Below, in pieces: positions 28,249 to 37,702 of a stretch of 64,000 nucleotides of DNA. The first letter of the stretch is position 1. Each line of letters begins with the position of its first letter. A program made the translations under genes and the position numbers. A model generated the notes under the pieces. It was not told the origin of the DNA, ran no database searches, and saw only the letters and a list, made by a program, of their open reading frames with translations. This DNA comes from Bacillota bacterium (GTDB taxonomy: Bacteria > Bacillota > DSM-12270 > Thermacetogeniales > Thermacetogeniaceae). The stretch lies in contig JABLXW010000001.1 of the NCBI GenBank assembly GCA_013177945.1, positions 186,001-250,000 of the forward strand. Reading direction: 5' to 3'.

Positions 28249-30390
28249 ATGCACAAAACATTCCAAATGATTCTTGGCGGCCGTCTTCTAAGCATGGAAA
28301 TAGGCAAGGTAGCCAAACAGGCCAATGGCGCAGTGCTGACACGTTACGGCGATACAGTGGTTCTGGTTACGGCAACAGTTTCAAAAGAGCCGCGGGAGGG
28401 AATCGACTTCTTTCCTCTGCTGGTAGATTATGAAGAACGTTTATACGCAGTCGGAAAAATCCCGGGAGGATTTATAAAAAGGGAAGGGCGCCCAAGCGAG
28501 AAGGCCATCTTAACTGCAAGGCTTATTGATCGCCCGATTCGCCCCCTCTTTCCAGAGGGATTTCGCAATGATGTTCAGGTTGTAGCAACGGTATTATCCG
28601 TCGATCAGGACTGCCCTCCCGACATCACAGCAATGCTTGGGGCTTCCACGGCTCTTTCCATTTCCGACATTCCCTTTGCAGGCCCAATAGGAGGCGTCAT
28701 TGTAGGAAGGGTAGATGGAGAGTTTGTCATCAACCCTACCCTCGCCCAGTCAGAAAAAAGTGAAATGCATCTTGTAGTCGCCGGCACAAAAGAAGCAGTT
28801 CTCATGGTTGAAGCCGGCGCGAAGGAAGTTCCTGAAGATGTAATCCTTGAGGGAATAGAGTTCGGGCATCAGATAATTCAGGAAACAATCAAATTTCAGG
28901 AAGAAATTGTGCGAGCGGTAGGAAAAGAGAAACTGGTCATCCCGGTCTACAAGGTGGAACCAGAAATAGAGGAAGCAGTGCGCGCCTATCTTGCCGATAA
29001 AATTTCCGCTGCAGTGAGAAATCCCGATAAACTCGCAAGGCAGGAAGCCATCGACAAATTAGAAGAAGAAACCGCCGCCTATTTCTCCGAAATTTATCCC
29101 GAGCAGATAAAAGCCGTTAAGGAAGTATTTACGAAGGTCCTTAAAGAAACCGTCCGCCAAATGATTCTCGAGGAACGAACTCGCCCCGACGGGAGAAGTC
29201 TGGCGGAGATCAGACCAATCTCCTGCGAGGTCGGCATTCTGCCACGCACCCACGGGAGCGGTCTTTTCACAAGAGGACAAACCCAGGTCCTCACAGTAGC
29301 AACGCTTGGAGCTGTGAGCGATGAGCAGATTTTGGATGATTTAGGAGTTGAGGAATCAAAAAGGTATCTGCACCATTACAATTTTCCTCCTTACAGTGTA
29401 GGAGAAACAAGGCCAATCCGGGGGCCGGGGCGCCGGGAAATCGGGCATGGAGCCCTTGCCGAAAGGGCACTGGAACCCGTTTTACCAAAGGAAGATGTGT
29501 TCCCCTATACGATTCGCCTTGTATCCGAAGTTCTTGAGTCCAACGGTTCCACCTCAATGGCAAGCGTTTGCGGAAGCACTCTGGCATTAATGGATGCTGG
29601 AGTTCCCATCTCGGCGCCTGTAGCAGGAATCGCGATGGGCCTTGTCACTGACTCCGATAACAACCGGTTTGCCATTTTAAGCGACATCCAGGGAATCGAA
29701 GATGCGCTTGGAGACATGGACTTCAAGGTGGCAGGAACAAGAAAGGGAATTACCGCCCTCCAAATGGATATTAAGGTCAAAGGTGTCTCTCAAGAGATTT
29801 TACAGCAAGCGCTTGACCAGGCAAGAGAGGGAAGGTTATTCATTCTCGAAAAAATGCTCGAGGTGATTCCTGAACCCCGAAAGGAACTTTCTCCTTATGC
29901 CCCGCGCATTATTACGATGATGATCGATCCCGACAAAATCCGGGACGTCATCGGCCCTGCCGGAAAGACGATTCGCAAGATCATCGAGGAAACAGGAGTT
30001 CAGATCGACATCGAAGATGACGGGAGAATATTTATTGCAGCAACAGATGCAGAATCCGGTCAGAGAGCAGTGCACATTATTGAATGCCTTACCCAGGATG
30101 TTGAAGTAGGAAGAATATACATGGGCAAAGTAGTGCGCCTCATGGATTTCGGGGCCTTTGTAGAAATTATTCCAGGCGTCTTAGGATTGCCAGGAAAAGA
30201 GGGTCTTGTCCACATTTCCCAGCTAGATGAACGCAGAGTAAGCAGAGTAAGAGATGTACTTAAAGAGGGGGACGAAATTCTCGTCAAAGTAATCGAAATC
30301 GATAAACAGGGCCGGATCAATTTATCCCGCAAAGAAGCAATTAGAAGCCTTCGAAACAAATCAGAAAAGAATAAATCAGAAAAATATTAA
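28249..30390 (+). CDS. pnp: Polynucleotide phosphorylase
   Basis: PNPase degrades RNA 3'-to-5' with phosphate. The 713-residue protein has two RNase PH domains: the first includes [21 protein letters not shown]; the second includes [14 protein letters not shown] and the IRPLFP-type motifs. Then come a KH domain ([20 protein letters not shown], about 565-600) and an S1 domain (about 618-690, [20 protein letters not shown]). ATG 28249 follows ACAGGAGGTAG. A strong terminator follows, so transcription probably ends here. Confidence 0.98.
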   Translation: MHKTFQMILGGRLLSMEIGKVAKQANGAVLTRYGDTVVLVTATVSKEPREGIDFFPLLVDYEERLYAVGKIPGGFIKREGRPSEKAILTARLIDRPIRPLFPEGFRNDVQVVATVLSVDQDCPPDITAMLGASTALSISDIPFAGPIGGVIVGRVDGEFVINPTLAQSEKSEMHLVVAGTKEAVLMVEAGAKEVPEDVILEGIEFGHQIIQETIKFQEEIVRAVGKEKLVIPVYKVEPEIEEAVRAYLADKISAAVRNPDKLARQEAIDKLEEETAAYFSEIYPEQIKAVKEVFTKVLKETVRQMILEERTRPDGRSLAEIRPISCEVGILPRTHGSGLFTRGQTQVLTVATLGAVSDEQILDDLGVEESKRYLHHYNFPPYSVGETRPIRGPGRREIGHGALAERALEPVLPKEDVFPYTIRLVSEVLESNGSTSMASVCGSTLALMDAGVPISAPVAGIAMGLVTDSDNNRFAILSDIQGIEDALGDMDFKVAGTRKGITALQMDIKVKGVSQEILQQALDQAREGRLFILEKMLEVIPEPRKELSPYAPRIITMMIDPDKIRDVIGPAGKTIRKIIEETGVQIDIEDDGRIFIAATDAESGQRAVHIIECLTQDVEVGRIYMGKVVRLMDFGAFVEIIPGVLGLPGKEGLVHISQLDERRVSRVRDVLKEGDEILVKVIEIDKQGRINLSRKEAIRSLRNKSEKNKSEKY

Positions 30391-30391
30391 A

Positions 30392-30420
30392 AATAAACCG
30401 AAAAAAATCGGTTTATTTTT
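30392..30420 (+). terminator. Rho-independent terminator after pnp
   Basis: AATAAACCGA (30392-30401) and TCGGTTTATT (30408-30417) form a perfect 10-bp stem with a 6-A loop and a following T run. It separates pnp from ylxY. Confidence 0.9.
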
Positions 30421-30497
30421 TATTTTGATGCTACCTTTTAATATCTATCTCTCCTTCCGAATATATAATTTTAGAGAATCGGAGGGAGGGAGAAGAA

Positions 30498-31211
30498 TTG
30501 TTTTTCTTTTACCGCATCAGGCGGAAGGCGCTTCCTCTTTTTTTTATGTTTGTAGCTTTCTGTTCGGGTCTTTATGTGTTAACCAACCACTCCGCGGAAA
30601 AAACCTTTCTCGACAGGAGGCCAATTTATCAGGGAAACAACGCAAGAAAATCTGTTGCCTTCACGGTGAACGTAGACTGGGGGGAAGAGCACCTTCCTCA
30701 AATGCTTGCCGTTTTTGATAAACATAAAATTAAAGCAACATTTTTTGTAACAGGACGCTGGGCCAGGAACAACCCCCAACTGGTCCGGAAAGTCGCCAGA
30801 GCAGGGCACGAAATTGGAAATCACAGTTTTTCTCATCCCCATGTGAACAATTTAAATCTGGAAGACAACATCAAGGAAATTGCGCAAACTGCGGAAATTA
30901 TTTATGATCTCACAAAAAGGAAAACTAAATTTTTTGCTCCCCCCTATGGAGAATACAACGAAGTTGTCTTAGAAGCAGCCCGCAGGTTAAATCACCGGAC
31001 GATCCTCTGGACCGTTGATACCCTGGACTGGCAAAAACCTCCACCGGAATGGATCACCTCGCGAGTTTTAACGAGGGTGCACAACGGCGCGATCATCCTT
31101 ATGCATCCTACAGCTTCAACTGTAAAAGCACTCTCCGAAATTATTCAGAGTCTCGCCGCCCAGGATTATCAGATAGAGCCTTTGGAAAAACTAATTTCGA
31201 ATAAGTCTTAA
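30498..31211 (+). CDS. ylxY: Polysaccharide deacetylase family protein YlxY (NodB domain)
   Basis: The 237-residue protein has one N-terminal membrane anchor (about residues 10-30), then a NodB homology domain. Family motifs are NVDWGEE (in place of the usual TFDDG), NHSFSHPH with the metal histidines, RFFAPPYGEYN-like motif 3, TVDTLDW, and ILMHP. It presumably deacetylates a cell-wall sugar polymer outside the membrane; motif 1 keeps only one of its two aspartates, so activity is not certain. TTG 30498 follows GGAGGGAGGG. Its position after pnp and before mlpA matches ylxY of Bacillus subtilis. Confidence 0.87.
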   Translation: MFFFYRIRRKALPLFFMFVAFCSGLYVLTNHSAEKTFLDRRPIYQGNNARKSVAFTVNVDWGEEHLPQMLAVFDKHKIKATFFVTGRWARNNPQLVRKVARAGHEIGNHSFSHPHVNNLNLEDNIKEIAQTAEIIYDLTKRKTKFFAPPYGEYNEVVLEAARRLNHRTILWTVDTLDWQKPPPEWITSRVLTRVHNGAIILMHPTASTVKALSEIIQSLAAQDYQIEPLEKLISNKS

Positions 31212-31241
31212 AAGTTGCCCTTGTTGAAGGAGCGGAACCTT

Positions 31242-32369
31242 TTGCTGGGAAAGGATCTCAGGTATTCCCGACTTGTCTGGTGCCAGATTTTAATTATTAT
31301 CTCATTATTAATCAAACCGGTTTCTCCTGCAGCAGCCAGTGCTCCCCAGCTTACGGCAGATGCCGCCATTTTAATGGATTATCGAACAGGCCAGGTTCTT
31401 TACAGCAATCACGCAACCCAGCAGCGCCCCCCTGCCAGTACCACAAAAATCCTCACCGCTCTGCTCGGTCTGGAACTGGGCTCGAAAAAAGAAATTGCTG
31501 CTGTCAGCCGGAATGCCTCACGCACTGGAGGAGCAAGCCTCTCCTTAAGAGAAGGCGATTCTTTTTACCTCAATGATATAATCAAAGGTGCTTTAATCAG
31601 TTCCGGCAACGACGCCGCGGCAGCAATCGCCGAACACATAGGGGGAAACAGGGAGCTGTTTGCCTGCTTAATGAATTACAAGGCTAGAGTAATCGGAGCC
31701 AGCCGGAGCCAGTTTTTTAATCCCCACGGCTTGCCTTGCCCCGGCCACCATGCCACAGCCTACGATCTTGCCTTAATTACTCGTTATGCTTTGAAAAATA
31801 AAGATTTTCAGGAGATTGTAAAAACCCGAACCGGAACGATTCGCGAACTGAAAACAGGCAGTTTAATTCTCCTAAGTAATACAAACCGGTTGCTCTGGAG
31901 CAAATACCGCGATCTTCAAGTCATCGGGGTAAAGACGGGGACAACAAGCGAGGCAGGCCAGTGCCTGGTCGCGGCAGCAGAACATAAGGGCCGAACCTTA
32001 ATCAGCGTTGTCCTCCACAGCCATGATCGCTACGCTGATACTTTAAACCTCCTGAATTACGGTTTTAGAAAATGCCACTGGTTTAAAATTGCAAAAGGAG
32101 AGCCTCTCCTGGCATTGCCGGTCTGGAACGGAAAGTTTTCTGCTGTAGGAGTCGGTCCAGATGCCGATTTTGAATTTCCGGTCAACCCGGAACAGCTACC
32201 TTTTCTTGAGAGAAGAGTCCGCCTCGAGCCCTTTTTAAAGGCACCTTTTAAAGCTGGAACGAAGGCAGGAACACTGGAAATTTTCCTGAAAGAGAGGCTC
32301 CTTTTTAAAACAGACCTGGTGACCCTAACAGCAGTACCCCGGCAGAACTGGTTTAAAAAAGGAGTTTAA
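31242..32369 (+). CDS. dacF: D-alanyl-D-alanine carboxypeptidase (DacF type)
   Basis: This penicillin-binding protein trims the stem pentapeptide of peptidoglycan outside the cell. All three S11 motifs are visible: SxxK in RPPASTTKILTALLG, SxN in LISSGNDAAAAIAEHIG, and KTG in VIGVKTGTTSEAGQCLVAAA. A signal peptide or membrane anchor occupies about residues 8-30, ending near PAAASA. A C-terminal PBP5-type domain follows. AAGGAG (31227-31232) places the start at TTG 31242 (375 residues) rather than at TTG 31215. It is inserted between ylxY and mlpA relative to Bacillus subtilis. A spore-cortex role is possible. Confidence 0.92.
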   Translation: MLGKDLRYSRLVWCQILIIISLLIKPVSPAAASAPQLTADAAILMDYRTGQVLYSNHATQQRPPASTTKILTALLGLELGSKKEIAAVSRNASRTGGASLSLREGDSFYLNDIIKGALISSGNDAAAAIAEHIGGNRELFACLMNYKARVIGASRSQFFNPHGLPCPGHHATAYDLALITRYALKNKDFQEIVKTRTGTIRELKTGSLILLSNTNRLLWSKYRDLQVIGVKTGTTSEAGQCLVAAAEHKGRTLISVVLHSHDRYADTLNLLNYGFRKCHWFKIAKGEPLLALPVWNGKFSAVGVGPDADFEFPVNPEQLPFLERRVRLEPFLKAPFKAGTKAGTLEIFLKERLLFKTDLVTLTAVPRQNWFKKGV

Positions 32370-32423
32370 TCAAAAGATGCAGAACGAGAATAAAAATATA
32401 TCTGCCGGGTAGGGAGGTTTTAA

Positions 32424-33686
32424 ATGTACAATAAAACCGTTTTGAGCAACGGGATACGGATTGTAACTGAGGAAATGCCGGGAGTCCGTTCCGTTGCTTT
32501 TGGCGTCTGGATTGGAACAGGTTCCCATTATGAAGATGCATCGGAGGCAGGAATCTCACACCTGATCGAACACCTTCTCTTTAAGGGCACCCAAAAACGG
32601 ACTGCAAAAGAAATTGCCGAGGCTATTGAATCTGTAGGCGGCCAGCTCAACGCTTTTACAAGCAAAGAATACACCTGTTATTACGCCAGGGTTTTAGACG
32701 AACACCTGCCCCTTGCAATAGATGTCTTGGCAGATATGTTTTTTTCTTCCCTTTTTACTCCTGAAGATATCGAGCGGGAAAAAAGGGTGGTTCAGGAAGA
32801 AATTCGGATGTACGAAGACTCTCCTGACGAAATCATTCACGACATTTTTGCACAAACGATCTGGGATGGGCACCCCCTTGGCCGTCCGGTAATCGGTACG
32901 AGGGATTCGGTCGCTGCTTTATCGCGGGAAAAAATAATTTCCTTTTATCAGAAGTACTACCGTCCTGCCAATCTGGTGCTGGCCCTGGCCGGTAACATCA
33001 AGCACGAAAGGGCCGTCTCCCTCCTGGAACCCCTTTTCGCTCAAGGAACACCCGGAGAGGCTGTCGAATATTCCACAACTCCGCCTCAACCCCGTGCGGT
33101 TTTTAAGCACTTTTATAAACCGCTGGAACAGGTACAACTTTGCATGGGGGTGCCGGCCCTCTCTCAAAAAGATGAACGGATTTACGCCCTGCAAATTTTA
33201 AACAGCCTCCTGGGTGGGGGAGCAAGCTCCCGCCTGTTTCAAAAAATCCGGGAAGAACGCGCCCTTGTCTATTCCATATACAGCTATTATACGGCTTTTC
33301 GTGATACCGGATTATTTGTAATCTATGCTGCAACAAGCCCGGATAATTTTGACGACGTGCTGGAGTTGAGCTGGCAGGAGATCAGGAGGATTGCTGAGGA
33401 CGGGATCTCTCCTGAAGAATTGACCCGAAGCAAAGAACAAATTAAAGGAAGCATCCTGCTGGCTTCAGAAAATGTCATCCATAGAATGCACCGTTTGGGA
33501 AAATCTGATTTAATCTACAACCGCTTGATTACAACGGAAGAGATTCTGGAAAAAGTATTCCGTGTAAACCGGACAGAGATCCAGGAACTGGCACAAGAAC
33601 TCCTGGATCCGGGCAGGTTCACCGCAACTGTACTGGGCAATCTGGATGTAGAGCGGATATCCCTTCCCTGGGCAAAGGAGTTTTAG
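32424..33686 (+). CDS. mlpA: M16-family zinc protease MlpA (insulinase-like)
   Basis: The 420-residue cytoplasmic peptidase has the inverted zinc motif HLIEH (residues about 46-50) within GISHLIEHLLFKGTQKRTA, and the downstream glutamate region VVQEEIRMYEDSPDE. The N- and C-terminal halves are both present, as in processing-peptidase-like proteins. ATG 32424 follows AGGGAGG. It corresponds by position to mlpA (ymxG) of Bacillus subtilis, between ylxY and ymxH. The natural substrate is not known. Confidence 0.93.
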   Translation: MYNKTVLSNGIRIVTEEMPGVRSVAFGVWIGTGSHYEDASEAGISHLIEHLLFKGTQKRTAKEIAEAIESVGGQLNAFTSKEYTCYYARVLDEHLPLAIDVLADMFFSSLFTPEDIEREKRVVQEEIRMYEDSPDEIIHDIFAQTIWDGHPLGRPVIGTRDSVAALSREKIISFYQKYYRPANLVLALAGNIKHERAVSLLEPLFAQGTPGEAVEYSTTPPQPRAVFKHFYKPLEQVQLCMGVPALSQKDERIYALQILNSLLGGGASSRLFQKIREERALVYSIYSYYTAFRDTGLFVIYAATSPDNFDDVLELSWQEIRRIAEDGISPEELTRSKEQIKGSILLASENVIHRMHRLGKSDLIYNRLITTEEILEKVFRVNRTEIQELAQELLDPGRFTATVLGNLDVERISLPWAKEF

Positions 33687-33753
33687 CATAATCCCGATTG
33701 TTAAAACATAACATTATGGAAGGGAATGACTCTGGTGCGGGAGGGAACTTCGA

Positions 33754-34044
33754 TTGAGACTCAGTGAGCTCGGAGGCAAGGAAATAATCAATATTTTTGA
33801 TGGCGCTCGTTTGGGTACAATTGGAGACTCCGACCTTGTAATTGATCCCGAAAGCGGAGAAATTGAATCGATTATCCTTCCGCAGCGTACGAATTTCTTT
33901 AACTTCTGGATCGATCGCCAGGACCTGGTAGTGCCCTGGGAGACCGTTAAAAAAATCGGAAGCGAAGTAATTATAGTAGAGCTCGACCGAACATATACTC
34001 TTTATAGAAAAAAAATTAAACAATCCAGCCCGGGTTTGAAATAA
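33754..34044 (+). CDS. ymxH: YlmC/YmxH family PRC-barrel protein
   Basis: The 96-residue protein begins MRLSELGGKEIINIFDGARLG and continues with GDSDLVIDPESGEIESIILP, the pattern of the YlmC/YmxH sporulation-associated family with a PRC-barrel fold. TTG 33754 follows GGGAGGG. It stands between mlpA and the dap/spoVF block, exactly as ymxH does in Bacillus subtilis. Its stop codon lies in the loop of the following terminator. The molecular function is unknown. Confidence 0.9.
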   Translation: MRLSELGGKEIINIFDGARLGTIGDSDLVIDPESGEIESIILPQRTNFFNFWIDRQDLVVPWETVKKIGSEVIIVELDRTYTLYRKKIKQSSPGLK

Positions 34045-34057
34045 AACCCGGGTTTTT
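34029..34057 (+). terminator. Rho-independent terminator overlapping the ymxH stop codon
   Basis: CCCGGGTTT (34029-34037) and AAACCCGGG (34044-34052) form a 9-bp stem with a 6-base loop, followed by five T residues. The TAA stop of ymxH (34042-34044) falls within the loop and the first stem base. Confidence 0.92.
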
Positions 34058-34074
34058 GTTTTGAGGCGCGATTA

Positions 34075-34103
34075 TTGACAGAAAGCTTCGTTTGTACGAG
34101 AAT
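34075..34103 (+). promoter_or_regulatory. Candidate promoter of dapB
   Basis: A perfect TTGACA (34075-34080) is followed after 17 bases by GAGAAT (34098-34103), which matches 4 of 6 consensus positions. It lies just downstream of the ymxH terminator and about 60 bases before dapB. Confidence 0.55.
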
Positions 34104-34161
34104 ATAAGGCAAGATCAACGTGAGGGGAATTTTTTCTTCAGGATGAAAGGATGGGGTTAAG

Positions 34162-34965
34162 GTGGGCGAGGAAATCCGGGTAGTTGTTACCGGAGCCGCC
34201 GGAAGAATGGGGCAAGAGGTAATTAAAGCCGTTCTTAAAGAAAAAGATTTAAAGCTCGTGGGAGCCGTAGATGTGAGAGAAGTTGGGACCGACATCGGAG
34301 AAATGGTTGGTCTGCCAGGCCATGGAATTGCAATTCAGGCAGAGTTGCGTAAAGTTTTAGAAGACAATCATGCCCACGTTCTGGTTGACTTTACGAACCC
34401 TCAAGCTGTAATCAAAAACGCCATCACTGCTCTCAACTACGGTGTCTCCCCGGTAATCGGCACGACAGGCTTGGATGAGGTTGAGATCGAAGAACTCCGG
34501 AAACTTTCCGAAAAGTCAGGTCTGGGGGTTTTGATTGCTCCGAATTTTGCCTTAGGCGCGGTTCTCATGATGGACTTTGCCCGCCGCGCAGCCCGTTATT
34601 TCAAACATGTGGAGATCATCGAACTTCACCACGATCAAAAAATCGATGCACCTTCCGGCACCGCGCTTAAAACCGCCCAGATGATTGAAGCAGAAAGAGA
34701 ACCTTTTCGCCAGGGGCATCCGGATGAATACGAGAAAGTCCCGGGGGCTAGAGGTGGAGAGTGGAAGGGGATCAGAATCCACAGCATCCGTCTACCCGGT
34801 CTGGTTGCTCACCAGGAGGTGATTTTTGGTTCCCTGGGACAGGTGCTGACCATACGCCATGATTCTCTAAGTCGGGAATCTTTTATGCCCGGAGTCATCC
34901 TGGGAATTAGAAAAATCCGCCAGTTGAAAGGAGTGGTAATCGGATTAGAAAAAATTCTGGACTAG
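34162..34965 (+). CDS. dapB: 4-hydroxy-tetrahydrodipicolinate reductase
   Basis: DapB reduces the DapA product to tetrahydrodipicolinate on the way to diaminopimelate and lysine. The 267-residue protein has the N-terminal nucleotide-binding VVVTGAAGRMGQEV, VLVDFTNPQAV, and the catalytic HHDQKIDAPSGTALKTAQMI segment (about residues 155-175). GTG 34162 follows GGGGTTAAG. It starts the lysine/dipicolinate block together with spoVFA, spoVFB, asd and dapA. Confidence 0.97.
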   Translation: MGEEIRVVVTGAAGRMGQEVIKAVLKEKDLKLVGAVDVREVGTDIGEMVGLPGHGIAIQAELRKVLEDNHAHVLVDFTNPQAVIKNAITALNYGVSPVIGTTGLDEVEIEELRKLSEKSGLGVLIAPNFALGAVLMMDFARRAARYFKHVEIIELHHDQKIDAPSGTALKTAQMIEAEREPFRQGHPDEYEKVPGARGGEWKGIRIHSIRLPGLVAHQEVIFGSLGQVLTIRHDSLSRESFMPGVILGIRKIRQLKGVVIGLEKILD

Positions 34966-35010
34966 GGCTTTAAATTATTCAAAGCACGTCCGTTGAGAAG
35001 CATTAATGGG

Positions 35011-35039
35011 CACCTTCTCCCCTCCCAACTCATATACTG
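35011..35039 (+). promoter_or_regulatory. Possible mother-cell sigma (SigK/SigE-like) promoter of spoVFA-spoVFB
   Basis: CACC (35011-35014, containing the SigK-type AC) and CATATACTG (35031-35039, compare CATANNNTA) are separated by about 17 bases, ending 39 bases before the spoVFA ATG. In Bacillus subtilis this operon is transcribed by SigK in the mother cell. The match is imperfect at the last two positions. Confidence 0.4.
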
Positions 35040-35077
35040 TAAACGCCAGCAAAAGGTGAGTGAAGGAGGGGAGTAAG

Positions 35078-35974
35078 ATGGGCTTGGATCTGAAGGGTAT
35101 TAAGATCGCAGTCATTGGAGGAGACCAGCGGCAACTTTTTTTAATTCCGGAACTTGTCCGCTTGGGTGCAGATGTCACCGCTGTGGGATTCCTCCCCTGT
35201 CCCGGATTGAGCCAGGTCCAACTTCATGGAACCCTTGAAGCTGCCTTAAAGGATGCTCATGTCCTGATTCTCCCTGTACAGGGTACGGATCCTGAAGGAA
35301 GAATTAAAACACTTGACGGCAACTGCAGTCTTACCTTCACCTCTGAAATTGCAAAAACTATCCCAGCCGGCACCCTCGTCATCATCGGCTCCGCAAGAGA
35401 AATTCTGCGCAACCGGGCAATTGAATACGGGTGGAAGCTAATTGAAATCGCCGATTTGGACGAAGTTGCCATCTTAAATGCAATCCCTTCTGCCGAGGGT
35501 GCGCTCCAAATTGCAATGGAGCAATTGCCAATTACAATTCACAATAGCAAATCGTTCGTTCTCGGCTTTGGGCGTCTGGGCAAAACCCTGGCGCGCATGC
35601 TGCAGGGTATTGGAGCGCAGACAACGGTGGTCGCAAGAGGACGTGCTGACCTGGCGCGCATTTTTGAAATGGGTTACCGCCCGGTCTCATTTGCCGAACT
35701 GCCCCAGGTCATCTCTGAAGCAGAAATAATCTTTAATACCGTTCCTGCCCTGATCTTAGATGAGCAGATGCTTTCTTTGCTCCAAAAAGACGCCCTTATC
35801 ATCGATCTTGCTTCACATCCGGGGGGAACAGATTTCGCCGCCGCAAAAAAATTGGGCATCCAGGCAATCCTTGCGCCAGGCTTGCCCGGTAAGGTAGCGC
35901 CTAAAACAAGTGGCAAGATCCTTGCCCGGGTTATTCCCCAACTTATTCTCCGTGAACTATCGAGAATAGGTTAA
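35078..35974 (+). CDS. spoVFA: Dipicolinate synthase subunit A
   Basis: SpoVFA, with SpoVFB, oxidises dihydrodipicolinate to dipicolinic acid, the calcium-chelating spore-core solute. From ATG 35078, after GGAGGGGAG, the protein has 298 residues. There is an N-terminal region LDLKGIKIAVIGGDQRQLF and a C-terminal Rossmann domain with SFVLGFGRLGKTLARMLQGI (about residues 155-180), typical of DpaA. Its presence is strong evidence of endospore formation. It is paired with spoVFB 14 bases downstream. Confidence 0.96.
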   Translation: MGLDLKGIKIAVIGGDQRQLFLIPELVRLGADVTAVGFLPCPGLSQVQLHGTLEAALKDAHVLILPVQGTDPEGRIKTLDGNCSLTFTSEIAKTIPAGTLVIIGSAREILRNRAIEYGWKLIEIADLDEVAILNAIPSAEGALQIAMEQLPITIHNSKSFVLGFGRLGKTLARMLQGIGAQTTVVARGRADLARIFEMGYRPVSFAELPQVISEAEIIFNTVPALILDEQMLSLLQKDALIIDLASHPGGTDFAAAKKLGIQAILAPGLPGKVAPKTSGKILARVIPQLILRELSRIG

Positions 35975-35988
35975 GGGAGGTGCCTGGA

Positions 35989-36582
35989 ATGCGTCTCAAA
36001 GGAGTGCGTGTGGGGTTTGTGGTAACGGGTTCCCACTGTACCATCCAAGAAATCCTCAGGGAAATCGAAAAAATTGTGGCAGAAGGAGCAGATGTTTTTC
36101 CTGTTGTTTCCTATTCTGTAAGTACAACAGATACACGTTTTGGAAAAGCCTCTGACTGGTGTAACAGGCTTCAAGAAATAACGAAAAAGGCTGTTATCAA
36201 AACAATTGCGGAGGCAGAACCAATTGGGCCCGGAAAATCATTCGATGTGCTGGTTGTTGCCCCCTGTACAGGAAACACCCTGGCTAAGCTGGCAAATGGA
36301 ATTACAGATACCCCTGCCTTGATGGCAATTAAAGCCCATTTGCGCAATCAGCGCCCGGTCGTCATTGCGGTTTCCACAAATGATGGGCTCGGCCTTAATG
36401 CCAAAAATATTGCAACTCTACTCAACGCAAAAAACATTTACATGGTGCCTTTCGGTCAGGATAACCCGTTCGCTAAACCGAACTCTCTTGTGGCACACAT
36501 GGAAAAAATTATCGACACCGTTTGTCTGGCTCTGGAAGGAAAACAGATCCAGCCTGTTTTAGTAGAATATAAAAACAATTAG
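35989..36582 (+). CDS. spoVFB: Dipicolinate synthase subunit B (flavoprotein)
   Basis: The 197-residue protein is the flavoprotein-fold partner of SpoVFA. It begins MRLKGVRVGFVVTGSHCTIQ, with the flavin-binding VVAPCTGNTLAKLANGITDT segment (about residues 88-108) and VIAVSTNDGLGLNAKNI. ATG 35989 is 8 bases from GGGAGGT; the GTG at 35980 lies inside the ribosome-binding site. It is followed by asd and dapA, which supply its substrate pathway. Confidence 0.95.
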   Translation: MRLKGVRVGFVVTGSHCTIQEILREIEKIVAEGADVFPVVSYSVSTTDTRFGKASDWCNRLQEITKKAVIKTIAEAEPIGPGKSFDVLVVAPCTGNTLAKLANGITDTPALMAIKAHLRNQRPVVIAVSTNDGLGLNAKNIATLLNAKNIYMVPFGQDNPFAKPNSLVAHMEKIIDTVCLALEGKQIQPVLVEYKNN

Positions 36583-36664
36583 ATTCTTGTAGACTCTTGC
36601 GCGACAGGAGGACATCACTCCTTCTCTCTAAATGATTAAAGAAACAATTTCAGGAGGGAACGGG

Positions 36665-37678
36665 ATGGCAAAGAACTATCGGGTTGCTGTGGTTGGCGCT
36701 ACAGGAGCAGTTGGTCAGGAGATCCTTAAGGTCCTCCAGGAGCGCGATTTCCCGATCAGCGATCTCAAGCTGCTGGCCAGTCCCCGGTCAGAGGGGAAAA
36801 AACTTAAATTTGGGTCTGAAGAACTCACAGTTCTGCAAGCCAAACCTGAAACTTTTACAGGAGTTGAAATTGCCTTTTTTGCAGGGGGCCCCATCAGCAA
36901 AGAACTCGTCCCTGAAGCTGTGAAAAGGGGAGCGGTTGCGATAGATAACAGCAGTGCTTTTCGGCTCGAACCCTGGGTTCCCCTGGTTGTCCCCGAGGTT
37001 AATCCCGAAGATCTCGAAAATCATCAGGGTGTAATTGCCAATCCTAACTGTTCTACAATTATTCTGGTTGTACCGCTCAAACCGATTCACGACGTAGCCC
37101 GCATTAAAAGGGTGGTTGTCTCTACCTACCAGGCGGTTTCAGGTGCCGGAAGGGAAGCCATTGAAGAATTGCTTCTGCAAACCAGGCAGGTATTGGCAGG
37201 CGAACCCGTTAACCCTCGAGTTTTTCCTTATCAAATCGCCTTTAATCTCATCCCCCACATAGATACTTTCGGAGAAAACGGCTATTCACGCGAGGAAATG
37301 AAGCTTCTCCTGGAAACCCAAAAAATCCTTCATGATCAAGAAATCAAAATTACTGCAACAACGGTGCGTGTGCCGGTGATCAGGAGCCACTCGGAATCGG
37401 TAAATATTGAAACCGAGAGGAAACTTACACCTGAAGAAGTTCGGGAAATCCTGGGACGGGCCCCCGGCGTTGTTATTCAGGATGATCTGCCAAATCTACA
37501 GTATCCGATGCCGCTTTATACTTCCCACCGTGACGAGGTTTTCGTGGGAAGAATCAGAAACGATTTTTCTCACGAGCAAGCGTTAAATTTGTGGATCGCG
37601 GCCGATCAATTACGCAAAGGCGCGGCAACTAATGCTGTTCAAATCGCAGAAATCCTCGTCAACCGTAATCTACTCTAA
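36665..37678 (+). CDS. asd: Aspartate-semialdehyde dehydrogenase
   Basis: Asd reduces aspartyl phosphate to aspartate semialdehyde, the precursor of lysine, diaminopimelate and dipicolinate. From ATG 36665, after CAGGAGGGAACGGG, it has 337 residues. Motifs: NADP-binding VAVVGATGAVGQEILKVLQE, the catalytic cysteine in GVIANPNCSTIILV (about residue 130), and the RVPVIRSHSESV histidine region. The aspartokinase gene dapG, which follows asd in Bacillus subtilis, is not present here. Confidence 0.97.
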   Translation: MAKNYRVAVVGATGAVGQEILKVLQERDFPISDLKLLASPRSEGKKLKFGSEELTVLQAKPETFTGVEIAFFAGGPISKELVPEAVKRGAVAIDNSSAFRLEPWVPLVVPEVNPEDLENHQGVIANPNCSTIILVVPLKPIHDVARIKRVVVSTYQAVSGAGREAIEELLLQTRQVLAGEPVNPRVFPYQIAFNLIPHIDTFGENGYSREEMKLLLETQKILHDQEIKITATTVRVPVIRSHSESVNIETERKLTPEEVREILGRAPGVVIQDDLPNLQYPMPLYTSHRDEVFVGRIRNDFSHEQALNLWIAADQLRKGAATNAVQIAEILVNRNLL

Positions 37679-37702
37679 AAAATTTTTTGAGGGGTGACAG
37701 AG

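Noticed and set aside
34058-37702. Lysine riboswitch in front of dapB, asd or dapA
   Set aside because: The gaps are too short or lack the conserved multi-helix core; only simple promoters and ribosome-binding sites are seen.
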